Below, one piece after another: positions 35,702 through 48,115 of a stretch of DNA of 64,000 bases (its first letter is position 1; each line of letters starts with the position of its first letter). The stretch is from Epiperipatus broadwayi (taxonomy: Eukaryota; Onychophora; Udeonychophora; Euonychophora; Peripatidae). The notes under the pieces were generated by a model. That model had not been told where the DNA came from. It ran no database searches and saw only the letters and a program-made list of their open reading frames with translations. Where the stretch lies: NCBI GenBank assembly GCA_028023455.1, contig JAQFVV010006294.1:4305001-4369000 (forward strand). Direction: 5' to 3'. The position numbers were made by a program, and so were the translations under genes.

Positions 35702-37405
35702 ATGAGTTCAAGAACTTCATATGAAGCCATCTACAACATTTTACAACTATTGGCAAAAATATTCTGCAAAGTAGGGTCTTCAAATTCAGATCAAAAAGAA
35801 AAGATAGCAAATAAAATTTGCATGGAGGCAACTGCCATTGGTCACTTGAACTTATTTCAATATGCAAAATTAATATCAATACAACTAGAAACCACTATAA
35901 GTGACATAAAAAAGCTAAACTTGGCTTTATCAAAAACATTGGAACAAAAATTATGTCAATCAACATCAAATATTAACAGATCAGAGAGTCATTAAACAGG
36001 TAGAATGCTACTGAAATCACACATTTTTGATAATAAGCTCATGGCAGGAAGTTATTTCTAAATTGAGTCTCTCTTTAGAGTCAGGAAATGCACAAGAATG
36101 CAATATAGCAAAAATAGATAAATAAAACAATTTTTCAATGTTATTTATAAGTCTGTGTAAGCCTGAGAATATCTTATATTAATTAAATGAAATTATACAT
36201 AGAAAACTGATATACCTTCTACACTTAATTATGATTAGTTTGGATCCCTAGGTATCATTTTACCTCTGATTAAAAAGTGATAGCAGACAAAGTTCACACA
36301 AAATTCTTAAAGCTCATTGAAACTGTTTTACATGCAGTAAGCTTAAAAAGAAATGAATCATCTGTATTATATGAATTCAGAAAACTATCATATGCTCAGA
36401 GAAAGAATGTAGCTGCTATGGAGAAAGAATGCTGACCCCTGAGGAAAATTGAATGAATCACTCTAACTATTATCCAAGTGGAAGTAGTTGCATTTGAAGA
36501 AAAAAGAATCTAAAAAATTAGGTATGCAACAGTACAGAATGTGAGAGAGATTTAGTATTGCTACAAAAAGGCTTTCATTTTACAAAACTGGATTTTCAAA
36601 TCAAATTCGTCTGAGTCAGTTATTATATTTACTTTGGTCACACAAATACATTTAATTACAACTATTCAACATTTAGAATTACTAAATTACATTCTCCAAA
36701 CAAAAATGGATTCACTTTTACGCAGTATTAAAAGAATTGTTCCATATTTTGGAAACATTATAGTAAATGCAAAATTTAGTAACTCATCTGGAACAATACA
36801 TCATTGTGATTTGCCAGAAACTGCACAAATTTGGATTCAATCCCTGATAAAAATATTTGTCTCCTTCCAAACTCTTTAAAAAAAAGAATTTCAATAATAG
36901 AAAAGGTTCATGAAGAAATGGAAGCTCCAAGTCTCACTAACGTAAAGTAACCATAAGTCTAATTAAACTGTAGGGCAAATGTAAACAAGCTATTTTAAAA
37001 CTTATTACACAAAGATCAATAATAGAGTAGGAAAGTGACTTGGAAAAAAACATCTTAAGTAAGAGATATTTTAATTCTGATCATTTATTGACACTAATTA
37101 TTGACAATAGATGCATCAGAATTCGAGACTCGTGGCTGATTTAGAATATTATAGAGGTAGACCAATTGCATATAGCTTATAGAATTTTGTCCAGTGTAGA
37201 AAAAACTCTTTGGATAAACAGAGAAGCTATAGAAATCTTTTTAGATATATTTTTAAAATCTAAATCACTCTTGAACTGTCATATAATTGTGATGGTATTT
37301 TGGCCAACTAATATGCCAGAAAAAAGAAAATTCCTCATTCTATTTCACATTCAATATATTGAACCGGGTGGGGAAGTAGATCGATTGAGAAACAATATAA
37401 CATAA
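35702..37405 (+). pseudogene. Possible degenerate DIRS-like retroelement (RNase H region)
   Basis: A run of short plus-strand frames (35702-35995, 36634-36879 and 37166-37405) has non-random protein-like composition. Near 37090-37400, after allowing a frame change, I see in order: LTIDASEFETRG (compare the TDAS of RNase H), LHIAYRILSSVEK (compare HINYLELLA), NCHIIVMVF, and HIQYIEPGGEVDRLRNN (compare HIPGxxNxxADxLSR). This order is characteristic of the RNase H of DIRS-type and related retroelements. Upstream, 35702-35995 encodes a helical, Gag-like stretch. All frames are interrupted. The resemblance is by eye and weak. The alternative is chance or another retroelement class. Confidence 0.3.
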
Positions 37406-37539
37406 ATTTTTACTCTTTAGTGGGAATAGAAAAATTGTGAAAAGCAAATTTTAAGATAAACACATTGTTGATTTCTTATACATATAACATCTGATACAAT
37501 TATTATTATAAAATTATACATTTGATCTACTCCAATGCA

Positions 37540-37765
37540 ATTTAATTATTGCTCCACACCGGTCCCTTAGGCAGAGAAGAATACCCAGAGGGTACCCATG
37601 GCCAAGCCAGTACTATATATAGGGTACATAAGTCCGATTACATTTCAAGGCCACAGATCTTCTCGACTGCAAAATTTTCACACCTATCATTCGAGGCACT
37701 TTTCTGTTTCAGAGTAAATTCCCGGTGCCAGTCAATTACACAAAAGGTAATTAACATACCCTGAA
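37540..37765. other. GC-richer island of unknown nature
   Basis: About 220 bp are noticeably less AT-rich than their surroundings ('accggtcccttaggcag', 'gagggtacccatggccaag', 'cccggtgccag'). A 71-codon plus-strand frame covers 37549-37764 but matches nothing I know. It could be the terminus of an old transposon, possibly linked to the remnant just upstream. Confidence 0.35.
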
Positions 37766-40454
37766 CAATGGCAAACTAATTCAGCACCTAAGAAATCCCA
37801 ACTAGCCCAATCAAAAAATAATACAATAAATTGCTGCTCTAATTAGTGATATGAGTAAAGAATTGACCAAAAAAATATAAATTTTCAAAGAATTGACTGA
37901 CAAAATATTAATTTTCAAAGATAATTTATTTTAACTAAAATACTAAAATTTGTAAACTAATTATAAAATTTCTTAATTAATCTAAACTATGATTTATAAT
38001 AATCTTTGGCACACACATATAATAACATGTACAATAGTAATATAATTTAACATAAAGCATTAAATAATTACAAGCATTCAAACATGCTATAGAGCACTTC
38101 TTTTACTGACTCTGGAGACTTCAAAGATAGCAAAGGCTACTCAAATTAATATCAGAATTTGAATAAGAGAATGTTATTACCTATAGTATTTTGGAATGTG
38201 GTGGCTTCTTGCTGTTTGCTGCTTCATGTATGTGTTTTACCAACCGATTGGATTTTAGGCTTCTGTTATGGTCCTGATGAATGTGGTTCCAAACTACTTC
38301 TTACTCAAGGCAGTTAGACACTTTTTGGTGGCTTTAAATTATTAGATGGGCATTACTTCTATCAGGCTACTGCTGATGTTCTGTCAGACTGAGGCTGGAG
38401 CTGGCCACATGTTCCAACTTTCGGCTTAACACTGCATTGTCTTTAAAACTACATATTACAGATGACTGGATCTAATATGTGAATAACTGACTCTAGATAT
38501 GTGTATGACTATTTATATGATGACCTTGTTATTTCTTTAATTAGTTTTTAAATTCATCTACTGCTTTGATTAAATTTTTACGATGCCTTTTAATTAATCC
38601 TGTTTATGGATTTTAATTAGTAGCCATTGCTAATCCTGCTTTTATATAGCTTACGATCTTTGAGGGAAATTTTAATTTATAAATTTTTATTTGTTTTAAT
38701 ATTTAACTTTTTTTTTATTATTCATGCACACATTTTACTATTTCTTTATATTTAAACACAATCTCATTCATGCACGCATATTTATTTTATTTTAAATAAA
38801 TGAAAAGAGAGATTTCTTTCTTTTTTTTTAGTTTTTAAGATTTCCTTTTTTTCTTTGATATTTTACATCCCCCCCCTCTAATTATTCTTTAATTCATAAA
38901 ACTTTATGAATTGACTTTTAGCAAACTGTTTCAAACTAATAATAAAACTCTTTAAACTTTTATAGATTAAACTTTTCTTTATTAAACTTTTAATTATTTA
39001 TTTAAAGAACCCCCTTTTTTAAAAAAATCTTTGAGCTGCTTATGAATTATTTTTATCTTAACTTTTTTAAATAGAATTAATTTTGAAATCTTCGCATTAT
39101 TTAAATATGATTTTATTTTAATAGTTTTTAGACAACAATTAGTGGTACAATATATAATTCTGTAATCCATTTCATTTAACTCTTTGCCCGCCTCTTACGA
39201 GGCTCCTCGTCGACATCTGACATCACTCTAACTCAGCCAGTTTTTATACGAAAATATTCGTTAAACACGTATTGAATTCGTTTTTAAAAGCTCTGTAAGA
39301 TGGTGCCATCTTCCGATTTATTTTACAAGTAAAAAATAGAAAAAAAACGCATTTAAACCTAAACAAAGAAGGAACATTATTTGTGATTGGTTCTTAGCAT
39401 GCTCTCAGCCGAAAAAGACATTCTGATTGGCTGGAAAGAACAAAGAAACTGCCTGATCAAAGAAAATAAAGAAAAACGCTGAGATTTTCATTTCGAATAC
39501 GATTTAAATTATTATAAAAGAATATTTTGAGAAATTAAAATTATTTCAGAGAGAATAATAAAAAAACAAAATTATTTTCGAAAAATATTGAAGATTTAAG
39601 TAAAAATATTGAAGATGTAGTAAAAAGAAATATTTACTTTTCTATAACGTAAAAGTCGATCTTTTTGTTTATATTATAGCTTTTATGTTGCCGATATTGA
39701 ATATTTTAGAATAAATAAATAGCAATTTATTTTTGAAAGAACTTTCGTTCTCTTCATAACCTGAAAAATTAATAATATACTTTTTATAAACGTATCTGAG
39801 TTGAATTTAATATTATAGGCGAATATGTTTTAACAATAGGCTTTGTCTTCAGTTTGTGAGTTGGCCAATTAAAAGATTTGATTTTTATCTGATACAACCA
39901 ATGATAAAATTAGCGGTTAAAAGGTTAATATTGAATTTTATCTTCATCTTATATGTTATCCATTACCATGAAATATCCCATTAATTGCACAATCTATTTC
40001 GATTTACTAAAATAATTCTAATTGTTAAGGATAGAAAATAAGCGTAAATTTATAAATCACTAGTAATAGATAGATGGATTTTTTAAAGTTATCCAAGTTT
40101 AAGGATATAAAGTTACAACAAATGACAACATATAACATTGAGATGAGTATTTAAAATTGATACACTTTTTTCAAATCGGCAATAACTACATTCAGCATGT
40201 GATGCCAGTATTGATTGTCATATGCCTTAATTCCATATAATTTTTTAAACTGAACAGGTGTTCATCATACCACCTTTCTAGGTAAGTCTGATTTTGGAAA
40301 AAATCAAATTAGTTTGAATTTAGCTTATACATAGAATTTTTATGCCCCTTTTGGCGGGATTAATAGTATCTCATACCATTTATAGTCTAAACATAAGTAA
40401 TTTTTTTCCATGTCTTACAAATTATGGCTACTTTTTTTTTACTTTTTTAGACAA
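37766..40454. other. AT-rich spacer
   Basis: No supported gene. Notable items are a run of 8 C (38869-38876), a somewhat GC-richer patch at 39180-39440, and a small inverted repeat AAGATGG-tg-CCATCTT near 39298. Confidence 0.45.
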
Positions 40455-41410
40455 ATATAATATTTATCAGTTATACAGGATGGAATGGATAGTAGTAAAA
40501 ATCTTGAAAGTCTGAGTTCAAATCCTCTCTAAATTACACTAAGTTCAATGTAGACAATATACTTGTATTTAAATATTACTTTTCAAGTCCATATTTTGCC
40601 TATCCCTCTGAATATTTAAGTGGACATAATAAGGTCCTATAGGTGAGGTATCAGAGTAACTTAAAATCAACATGAAGATGACAACAATATTGGCATCAAC
40701 AAAGGTGTTGAACATTCTATCATCAGATTTTCAATGATATGGATGGCTGTAAGTTGGAGAATGGAGAAGTTGAAGCTTGCCCATTAAAGTATGAAGATTT
40801 GCCATCTTAATGTAAACTGAGTACTTATTATATAAGTGTGTGGGGGATGATCTTGACCTATTGATGAGGGCTGGTTCAGCATGAAATATGTATATTGGAG
40901 ATCATTTATCTTTTTTACATGTATGTGGTCATGGGTATTGTTTGTATAGGATGAAGTAAATAGCTGTAAGGATGTTGAAAGTCTGAGTTCAAATCCTTTT
41001 TAAGTTACATTAAGTTCAGTAAAAATAATGTACTTGTATTTAAATATTATATTTATTTAAATACAAGTGTATTATATATACTTTTAAGCTACATGTAATT
41101 AGAGGGAATTTGAATCAGACTTTCAAACTTCCTTTAATCATCATTTCCATCTTATACAACCAATATGGCTGAAGAGTGGAGAAGATTGAAACCTGCCCAT
41201 TAAAGTTTGAAGATTTGCTATCCTAATATAAACTGAGCCCTGATTATATATGTGTGTGGGAGATAATGAGTGCTGGTTCAGCATGAAATATATATATACT
41301 GGTGATTATTTATCTTTTTTGCATTGTGTGGTCATGTACATCAGTTGTATAAGATGGAGTTGATGACTAAGAGGAGCTTGAAAGTCTGGGTTCAAATTTC
41401 CTTTAATTAT
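40455..41410. repeat. R300 repeat cluster (three partial units)
   Basis: A fragment (40455-40615), a long unit (40690-41050) and another unit (41164-41410) share the R300 landmarks: 'ccattaaagt-tgaagattt', 'ggttcagcatgaaata' and 'ttgaaagtctg-gttcaaat'. The last phrase resembles a pol III B-box (GGTTCAAAT), so a SINE-like origin is possible, but no convincing A-box is present. Units end in 'tacttgtatttaaatatta'. Confidence 0.65.
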
Positions 41411-42120
41411 AATATTTATTTATTATAGTAACTGATTGTAGAAAAGCAATCAACTGATTCCAGTTAGAAGCTATTCTAAACAAAAGTAATTTTAAGGTGA
41501 ACTTTATCGAAAGTGCACTCAGCTTTGCTTTGGGTTATAAAGAAGAAAGAAAACACTTCATTACCCAATCAAACAAATGTTTTTAAATTTAAATTACAAA
41601 TGCAAATGAAGGGAATAATTAATATAATATGTATTGTAAAGAATGCTTATGATAAAATAAATCAAATTTGGATTGATAATTATATAAAACAAATTTTATT
41701 AGTAACAATATATAATTTGTAGCATTTACATTATAAAATTATGTTGTAGGTATTGTGGATTTCAATCTAAGTTTAGTTTTAGTCATTACCTTTGTTTGTA
41801 AAGTTTTATGACTTAGTAAATGGTTTCTTTTTATTAGAAACTTTGGAAATTTAACATAGGGCAGATAGGTAATAAAATTGTCATGTAAAACTTTCATCAA
41901 ACAATATATAATCTTTTGAGTCATCATTCATATATGCATTCTTTTCTGCATCCATCATCTGCTGCCTTGGTCTTGGAATTGGTGCCAATCTATTATTTCT
42001 TGAACTGATGTTTTATTTCATCTATCATTAAAACAATCACAATACTGAAATGACATTTTCCCACATAGATAATTTTTGTTTTTTAATTTGAAATGACAGA
42101 CAAATATTATATTACTAGTA

Positions 42121-42797
42121 TTATCGTCATCATTGTCAGTCATTATCATTCCACTGTAGGATGAAGGTCTCTCCATGTTCAATTCATCTTCTTCAATATC
42201 TAACCTCTCTTCACATTATCCTTGCACACTTTCTTATTTCATCCATCCATTTCACATGTGGTCTCTTTCTGGGTCTTTTACAATCTCTTGGAATCCAGTT
42301 TAAGATTTCAATTGTCCATCTATTATCATCTCTTCTAGCAATGTTTCCATCCCAACTTCACTTCAGTATTTGATATCAGTGACATCTGTTTGTTCTTTTA
42401 CTGATATGTTGCATTTTTATCTTTTCTTATTACTCCTAACATCCATTTCTCCATACTTTTTTTGAATAATCTGAAGTCTCTGTATTGCTCTTCTATTAAA
42501 TGTCCAAGTCTCCGATCCATAAATAAGAACTGGCAAAACACATTTATTAAAAACCTTTTCCCGACATATAGGCATATTTTATTTTAGTATTAAGTTATTT
42601 CTACAAAAAGCACTCCAAACTAATTTAATTCTATGATTAATTTGATCCATTATATTTCAATCTGTAGTAATAATCTGATCAAGGTATTTGTAGTTGTTAA
42701 CTTCTTCTAACTCATCATAATCAATCTTTTTTCCATCTTCTGAGAAAATCTGTTGAACATTACTTTAGTCTTTTTAACATTTACTTTTAGTCTTGAT
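42121..42797 (-). mobile_element. RTE LINE fragment, copy C (5'-truncated)
   Basis: Homologous to the 3' part of RTE copy A (19410 to about 20100). It begins at the ATG-type triplet tail and reads back through the C-terminal domain until truncation. It is flanked by the 6-bp repeat CTAGTA (42115-42120 and 42798-42803), fitting a truncated target-primed insertion of 677 bp. The reading frame is heavily disrupted. Confidence 0.85.
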
Positions 42798-42937
42798 CTA
42801 GTAATTTGTAAAAAGATAGAGCAATAAAGTATACAAATTGAAATTATAAATTACTCATTAAATCAATAAAAAAGGTGGGGGGACAACACAGGATTGTATA
42901 TATGTATGTGTGGGTACATTATAAATTATTGTTGATT

Positions 42938-43005
42938 TTGAATGATAATAATGATGATGATGAAGATGATGATAATGATGATGATGATGATAATAATAAT
43001 AATAC
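42938..43005. repeat. GAT/AAT microsatellite
   Basis: Run of GATGAT-type triplets grading into AATAAT. It creates the Asp/Asn-rich part of an 88-codon frame that is not otherwise gene-like. Confidence 0.9.
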
Positions 43006-43141
43006 AAATCATAAAATGTGGCATTATAGAATAAAAACAGTTACATATGCTAAGTTAAAAACACTTAACACTGAAACAGCTTTTTCAGAAATTCGGAATC
43101 ATTTGAACAGGTTCAAGGATTTAAATGAAATTTTCTGCTAG

Positions 43142-45225
43142 TGTTTTGAAATTGAGTAAAGGTGCTTTAAAATATATTAAACAATAGTGTGTATTTATGA
43201 ATATATTCACTATATAAAGATGATTTAATGTATTTGTAAAAGAATGCCAATATGATTCTAAATATGCTTCACATTTCTTTGTTATTTTCATAATTGGTTA
43301 TTTTATTAAATTATTGTAATTGAAAAGCGAAAGTAATTTACCTCACAACATTTATTAAATTTATTTTAAAATTAGATAACATAAGTTATGTCCATTCTTT
43401 ATTCAATTCTCAATCTGATTGCATAGCGGAATTAGTTTACTTATACATGTGATTGTGAGTCACCTAATGCAGCAGTTGGCAAACAGTGACAACTGGTGGT
43501 CTGTGATGTAATTTTAATGGTCTGCAAAGAAATTCAGATATTACTTAAATTCATTAAGCTCATTTAATAAAGTTTTTAAATTAAAAAATAAATTTTGTTT
43601 AAGCTTTGAGCAGTTTAATTACAGTGGAAGAACATTGGTTTGGAGCTGAAGTTCTAGTAGAAACATATTCAACCTTCTAGTTTGGTATTCAAAAATCACA
43701 ACATTAATAGTTCTCCTTCTCTTGGGCTTAGAAGTATGATAGTTTAGATTGGAAACTTTACTAGTAATTAGGTTTTTGTTTGTTACATCATCAAAAGTTG
43801 TTATAAGATTGCAAAAATTACTGAGTTTCTACTAGATATGTGATGTAAAATGAATTGCATTTGATATCCTTAAAGTCTTGACTTTTTATCAGCATACATT
43901 CTTTTGTTATAGAACAAATAATATTTATATTAATATAACCCATTTTAAATTTCATATCAAAACTGGATGGATCTGAATTATGATTTTATGATTTGCAAGG
44001 TTTTGGTGGACAATGATTGTGAAATAAAGGCAATAGGGAACCTTATTCATTGCAAAACAAAGAACAATGGTCAAAACCTTGCTTGCCTGAGCATAATGTT
44101 CTCCCTTATTTGTACAAAAACATATATGACACTTTTAGTTTATATTTAACATCTACAAGATAACAATAACTCATTGATTGAGTGAGTTAAGCTTTAAAGT
44201 AAAAAAGTAAAATGGATTCTCCTTATTGTAAAATACATGCATATTGTTTACGGTTATTAATTTTAAAAGTTGATATAATTATTAACATTTGCATATCCCC
44301 AAAAACTGTCAGGTAAATGAACCAAATTTGAATTTAGGAAAGGTATGGGATCTAGAGGTGGGGATAGATCAATTGTTATAAGGTTTGAACATATTGGTAA
44401 TATATAAATTAACCAAATGGTGTTGAATTACCTTTGTGTAGTTTGAAAATTCAGGCATGTATCAGTAGGAAGGCAAGTATTTAAGAAAATGAATATTTTT
44501 AGAAGAAAGATCTCTTGAAAAATATTTAAATCAAGTTTATGTTGTTTTATTATTGTCTTGACATTTATTTTTTGACATATTCTCAGTATTGAGTTCTGAG
44601 ATGGGGAAGGATATATGTAGAGAAGTGCCGTATCAAGTAGTCACTTTTAATTTTGCCCATAGTTCTTGCTTGATTACCCATTTAGAGTTAACATGAAAGT
44701 TTTATTGCTTGATTTCACGTCCTATCTTTTTCATTGACCGGGTAAAGTTGCTTTTCCACATCACAAAAGCCATCATTCATTCTTCCGATAACTTACTAGT
44801 GGTCTTTACGTATTATCTAATGATCACATAAATTATTGAATTTTTTTTACCGCTAATAGTATTAATAAATCTTTTAAATTTAAAAATCGAATTGTATACA
44901 CATTTCCTGTATGATAATTGCTTTTTAAATGACATGCATTATAAATTGCTTACTAATATAAAATTCATCAAAATAATTATTGTTGCTAATGAAAATGTTT
45001 CTCCAGAAATTAATAAAACATTCTAAAAGTTAATCATGGGAGCGGGGAAGGTTCTTTTTCCCCAATAATTTTGTTGTTATGGGGTGTGATGTGGCTACTC
45101 CTTTATCGAAGTCAGGAATCTCTCAGCCACTAACTATTGAATGGCGTGACATCTAGTGATATAAATAAACAACTGCGTAGCTCGTAATCTTTTTTTTTTT
45201 TTTTTTTTAGAATTTAGTTTATATT
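43142..45225. other. AT-rich spacer
   Basis: No gene supported. A run of 19-20 T lies near 45190-45209. Confidence 0.45.
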
Positions 45226-45300
45226 TCTTACGAGATAGAGTGGAGAGTGGTGGGTCGTGTGAAAATCTGCGCTCATATACCCTATATATTATTTTTGTAA
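45226..45300. repeat. R300 repeat fragment
   Basis: The phrase from 'acgagatagagtggagagtgg' to 'cctatatattat' matches the end of the R300 copy near 28225-28300. Confidence 0.7.
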
Positions 45301-45445
45301 ATATTTCAAACAAAGGAATTTGATTAATAATGCTTTTAAAGATTTTTGTCAAGTAACAATCATTCCATGTGAAATCTAATTACTGTTTAAATCGATAGTT
45401 TTACTGTGGTCAAATTGTTCAAATCGATATAAGCTTTTATCTTTT

Positions 45446-45780
45446 CAGCTCTATCCAAGTTAAATCCAGTTTTTCTGATCTCTGGTCTCTCTTATTCACA
45501 TCAAACCAGCGAACTTCCTTTATTTTATTTATTCATCCGACATGCGATCTCTTTTTAGGAACTTTACAATCTACTGGGATCCAGTTTAACAGTTCAACTA
45601 TTCTTCTATGATCACCTCTTCTAGCAAATCCTGCACGGTTGGTAGAGCATCTGATTTGGGATTGGAAGGTCCCAGGATTGATTCTAGAGACTCAAACTTC
45701 TTATGAAGACCCAAGCAATAAAGCAATATGAGTTTATTTTTCTTCTAGTAATATGTCCAGTCAGCTTCCATGTGAGTTTG
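45446..45780 (-). mobile_element. RTE-like LINE fragment, copy D, split by a SINE
   Basis: Diverged match to the C-terminal coding region of RTE copy A. It shares 'ttatttcatccat'-type, 'catgtgatctcttt'-type and 'gggatccagttta'-type landmarks in the same order on the minus strand. The match breaks at 45627 and resumes at about 45741 on the other side of a SINE. Confidence 0.7.
45628..45740 (+). mobile_element. tRNA-derived SINE inserted in RTE copy D
   Basis: The 113-bp insertion has an 11-bp target duplication with one mismatch (TCTTCTAGCAA at 45617-45627, TCTTCTAGTAA at 45741-45751). A tRNA-like head, 'cacggttggtagagcat' (A-box region), is followed about 40 bp later by 'aggattgattcta' (degenerate B-box). 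The tail reads 'gacccaagcaataaagcaatatg'. The same tail type occurs in the element at 52470-52556, defining a small SINE family. Confidence 0.75.
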
Positions 45781-46505
45781 CACAACAGTACAAACAATTT
45801 CAACTTACTCTTAGCTGACTGATATTTATTTTCAGTTTTTCATATAAACACACTACATTCATTATTATTGGTCAAATTCTGAAATTCCCTTGATTGGTCA
45901 AGCACTATCTCATGGGCTACTCCCATTTCGATTGCTTCATCATATAACCAGTCTCTTGAGGCCAGTGACTGCTGTCTCAGTCTATTGTTGGACATCACCC
46001 AAATAAATTGTTCCAGTAGAGCATCCTCTAATGTATTGCCATAACTACAGCTCTTAATGAGTTCCCTCAAAGTTTGATCATAGTCTTGTATGGATTACCT
46101 GTTATTTTGCTGTATATTTTTAAAATGTAGCCATGTTACATGTTTTTGAGGGCTTGGGGCTAAAATAATTATTTAGTTTTCCAACTGCTACTTTGTATGG
46201 CAATTTCTCTGGTTCTTCATAATCACATAAATAATTTGTGATTTCTATCATTTATTGACCAGCATAACATAACAATATAGCAACTTTAATGGGGTTTCTG
46301 ATAGTCCCATTAATAAAAAATAAATTGGCTAATCGACAGGACTATTCACATTGAACTCATTTATTGTCACTTGAGCACAGTCATAATCTTAACTCTTAAT
46401 CTGACTGACTAATAAATAGAAAAATTTCTCCCATGATTTTCGAATATACAATTCTATTACAATGCAGAATTACAAGTTGTTCTATTCTGTTAAGATTGTG
46501 CCAGT
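45781..46505 (-). pseudogene. Ty3/gypsy Gag remnant, duplicate segment 1
   Basis: The minus-strand frame at 46070-45840 reads MRELIKSCSYGNTLEDALLE... and continues with LRQQSLASRDWLYDEAIEM, matching the C-terminal Gag pattern of Ty3/gypsy elements of the K02A2.6-like type (LRELAxxCxFG...LxDxLV...LLxExxLTxxxAxExA). Upstream, in broken frames, are the expected LLYAGxxxxxI and LNNYFSPKPS phrases. The segment is a direct duplicate of 47460-48115. It lies downstream of the integrase remnant, an order not found in an intact element, so a rearrangement or tandem copies must be involved. Confidence 0.8.
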
Positions 46506-46509
46506 TTTC

Positions 46510-46990
46510 TATGTCTCTCACCCAGACTTTTTTTCCCTCTGCATACTGCAATTCTGTGCTGTTGTTTCATTATTTGAAAAAATTTGGTCTGGGAAAATGA
46601 GTGATAACTTTTCCAAACAGCTGGAGATACTCGTCAGTGTACTATGCTAATACAATAAGGCAGAATACAATGTTTCTTGTTTTTTTTGCAGTACCTTCCT
46701 TTCATAGCATTTGCTTTAACATTTGTACTGCATTTTCTGCAATATCATTGGACATGGGCTGATATGAGGGCATGGCTATATGTCTCATTCACCATTCCTT
46801 CAGACAAATTTAGTAGATGTGAAACTGGTTCCATTGTCTGATACTGTATCAACCAGCATCGTACTGATTTGGTTTTCTGTATTACTAAATAAACTTGTGT
46901 ATTTATTTTTTGTTTCTTCTTCAATAGCAGTCTTGTTAACTCCACAGCTTTCTATTTCCAGAGCACCAAATTATTCCTACCTATAATAGA
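46510..46990 (-). pseudogene. Ty3/gypsy integrase remnant (core end and C-terminus)
   Basis: Minus-strand translation near 46855-46800 gives DTVSDNGTSFTSTKF, the second catalytic Asp block of retroviral-type integrases. After a frame change, HIAMPSYQP and NDIAENAVQMLKQ follow, corresponding to the PYHPxSNGxAERxVQ block with its catalytic Glu. Further on, KKVWVRDIENW fits the C-terminal GDxVWxRxY region. RT and RNase H, normally between protease and integrase, are missing. Integrase joins the element DNA to the target. This copy cannot, as it is frameshifted. Confidence 0.8.
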
Positions 46991-47108
46991 GTTGAGACCA
47001 CCTTGTACTACATACAATGGTAACCTACAGGCCTTTTAAAAAAAATTCTACACTTCTACTTTCCCTAATATTTTTATAATATTACCACTAGCATCTTTCT
47101 CTCTTAAA

Positions 47109-47324
47109 CTAGTTCTCATTAATATAGGGGGGGGGGGAGGTCATGCAATTTTTTGTTAACATTTCCCAGTCTTTGACTGTCATTATTGATATGCCCAGTC
47201 CACTGTCAATTTTCATTTCCAATTTTGTATATAATAATTTTACTGACATCATGAATTGCTTGCAATGAGCAATAAAGCTCACATTTTTGCTTGTTTTCCT
47301 TTGGGAAAGTAGGCAATATGCCAC
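47109..47324 (-). pseudogene. Ty3/gypsy aspartic protease remnant
   Basis: The 71-codon minus-strand frame contains LEMKIDSGLGISIMTVKDWE. DSG corresponds to the D(T/S)G active-site triad and the following residues to the usual hydrophobic strand of a retropepsin. It lies directly downstream of zinc-knuckle coding sequence, the expected order. A run of 11 G (47127-47137) interrupts the end. No intact polyprotein is possible. Confidence 0.65.
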
Positions 47325-47329
47325 ACTCT

Positions 47330-47450
47330 TTTTTCCTGTTAAACCTACACACTTTCTCTAAATGACCTACTTTTCCTCAGACTCTACAGCACTCTTTGTT
47401 AAATCTACACTTATGTGCCATGTGACCTTATTTTACACAACAGTAGAAAA
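47330..47450 (-). pseudogene. Gag zinc-knuckle remnant
   Basis: Minus-strand translation shows two CCHC-type boxes about 15 residues apart: CVKxGHMAHKC and CRVxGKVGHLEKVC, in which the second Cys codon has become a stop. Paired knuckles of this type bind RNA in retroelement nucleocapsid regions. Confidence 0.65.
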
Positions 47451-47459
47451 CAATTTTCT

Positions 47460-48115
47460 TTGACTTACTCTTAGCTGTCCGATATTTATTTTCAGTTTTT
47501 CGTATAAACACACTACATTCATTATTATTGGTAAAATTCCCTTAATTGGTCAAGCACTATCGCATGGGCTACTCCCATTTTGTTTGCTTCATCTCAGCTT
47601 ATCATCAGATAGCCCCCCAAAGTAATTGTTCCAGTAAAGCACCTTCTAATGCATCACCATAAATAAAGCTCTTAGCGAGTTCACTCAAAGTTTAATCATG
47701 TCTTGTATGTGTTCCTATTATTTTGCTGTCTATTTCTAAAATATAGTCCCACTATGTGCTTAGAGGGATTGCGGCTAAAATAATTATTTAGTTTTTCAAA
47801 TATTACTTCAGGTTCTTTGTAATCACATAACCTATTTGTGATTTCTATCACTTGTTGCCTTGCATAACATAACATGGCAATTTTAATGGTGTAACTGACA
47901 GTTCCATTTTTTTAAAAAAATCCTCAAACCTTTTGAGATAAAAGGACTGTTAATATTAAACTTATTTATTATTACTTGTGGCCCAGTCATCATTTTAACT
48001 CTTAATCCGAACAACTAAGTATAAAAAAATTTCTCCATGATTTCTGAATACACAATTCTATTATGATGCAGAATTACAAGCTGAGTTTTATCCTGTCAAC
48101 TGTGCCAGTAGTCAG
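47460..48115 (-). pseudogene. Ty3/gypsy Gag remnant, duplicate segment 2
   Basis: Direct duplicate of 45781-46505 with the same orientation. It contains the phrases 'tttattttcagtttttc-tataaacacactacattcatt' and 'gggctactcccatttt'. It lies in the normal order ahead of the zinc knuckles and protease, so it represents the proper 5' part of the relic. Frames are broken throughout. Confidence 0.75.

Noticed and set aside
42875-43141. 88-codon frame with an Asp/Asn run
   Set aside because: The run is a GAT/AAT microsatellite, and the rest has no recognisable motif.
43455-43500. Third hAT terminus (GCAGTTGGCAAAC phrase)
   Set aside because: It resembles some hAT ends, but no inverted partner or 8-bp duplication was found nearby.
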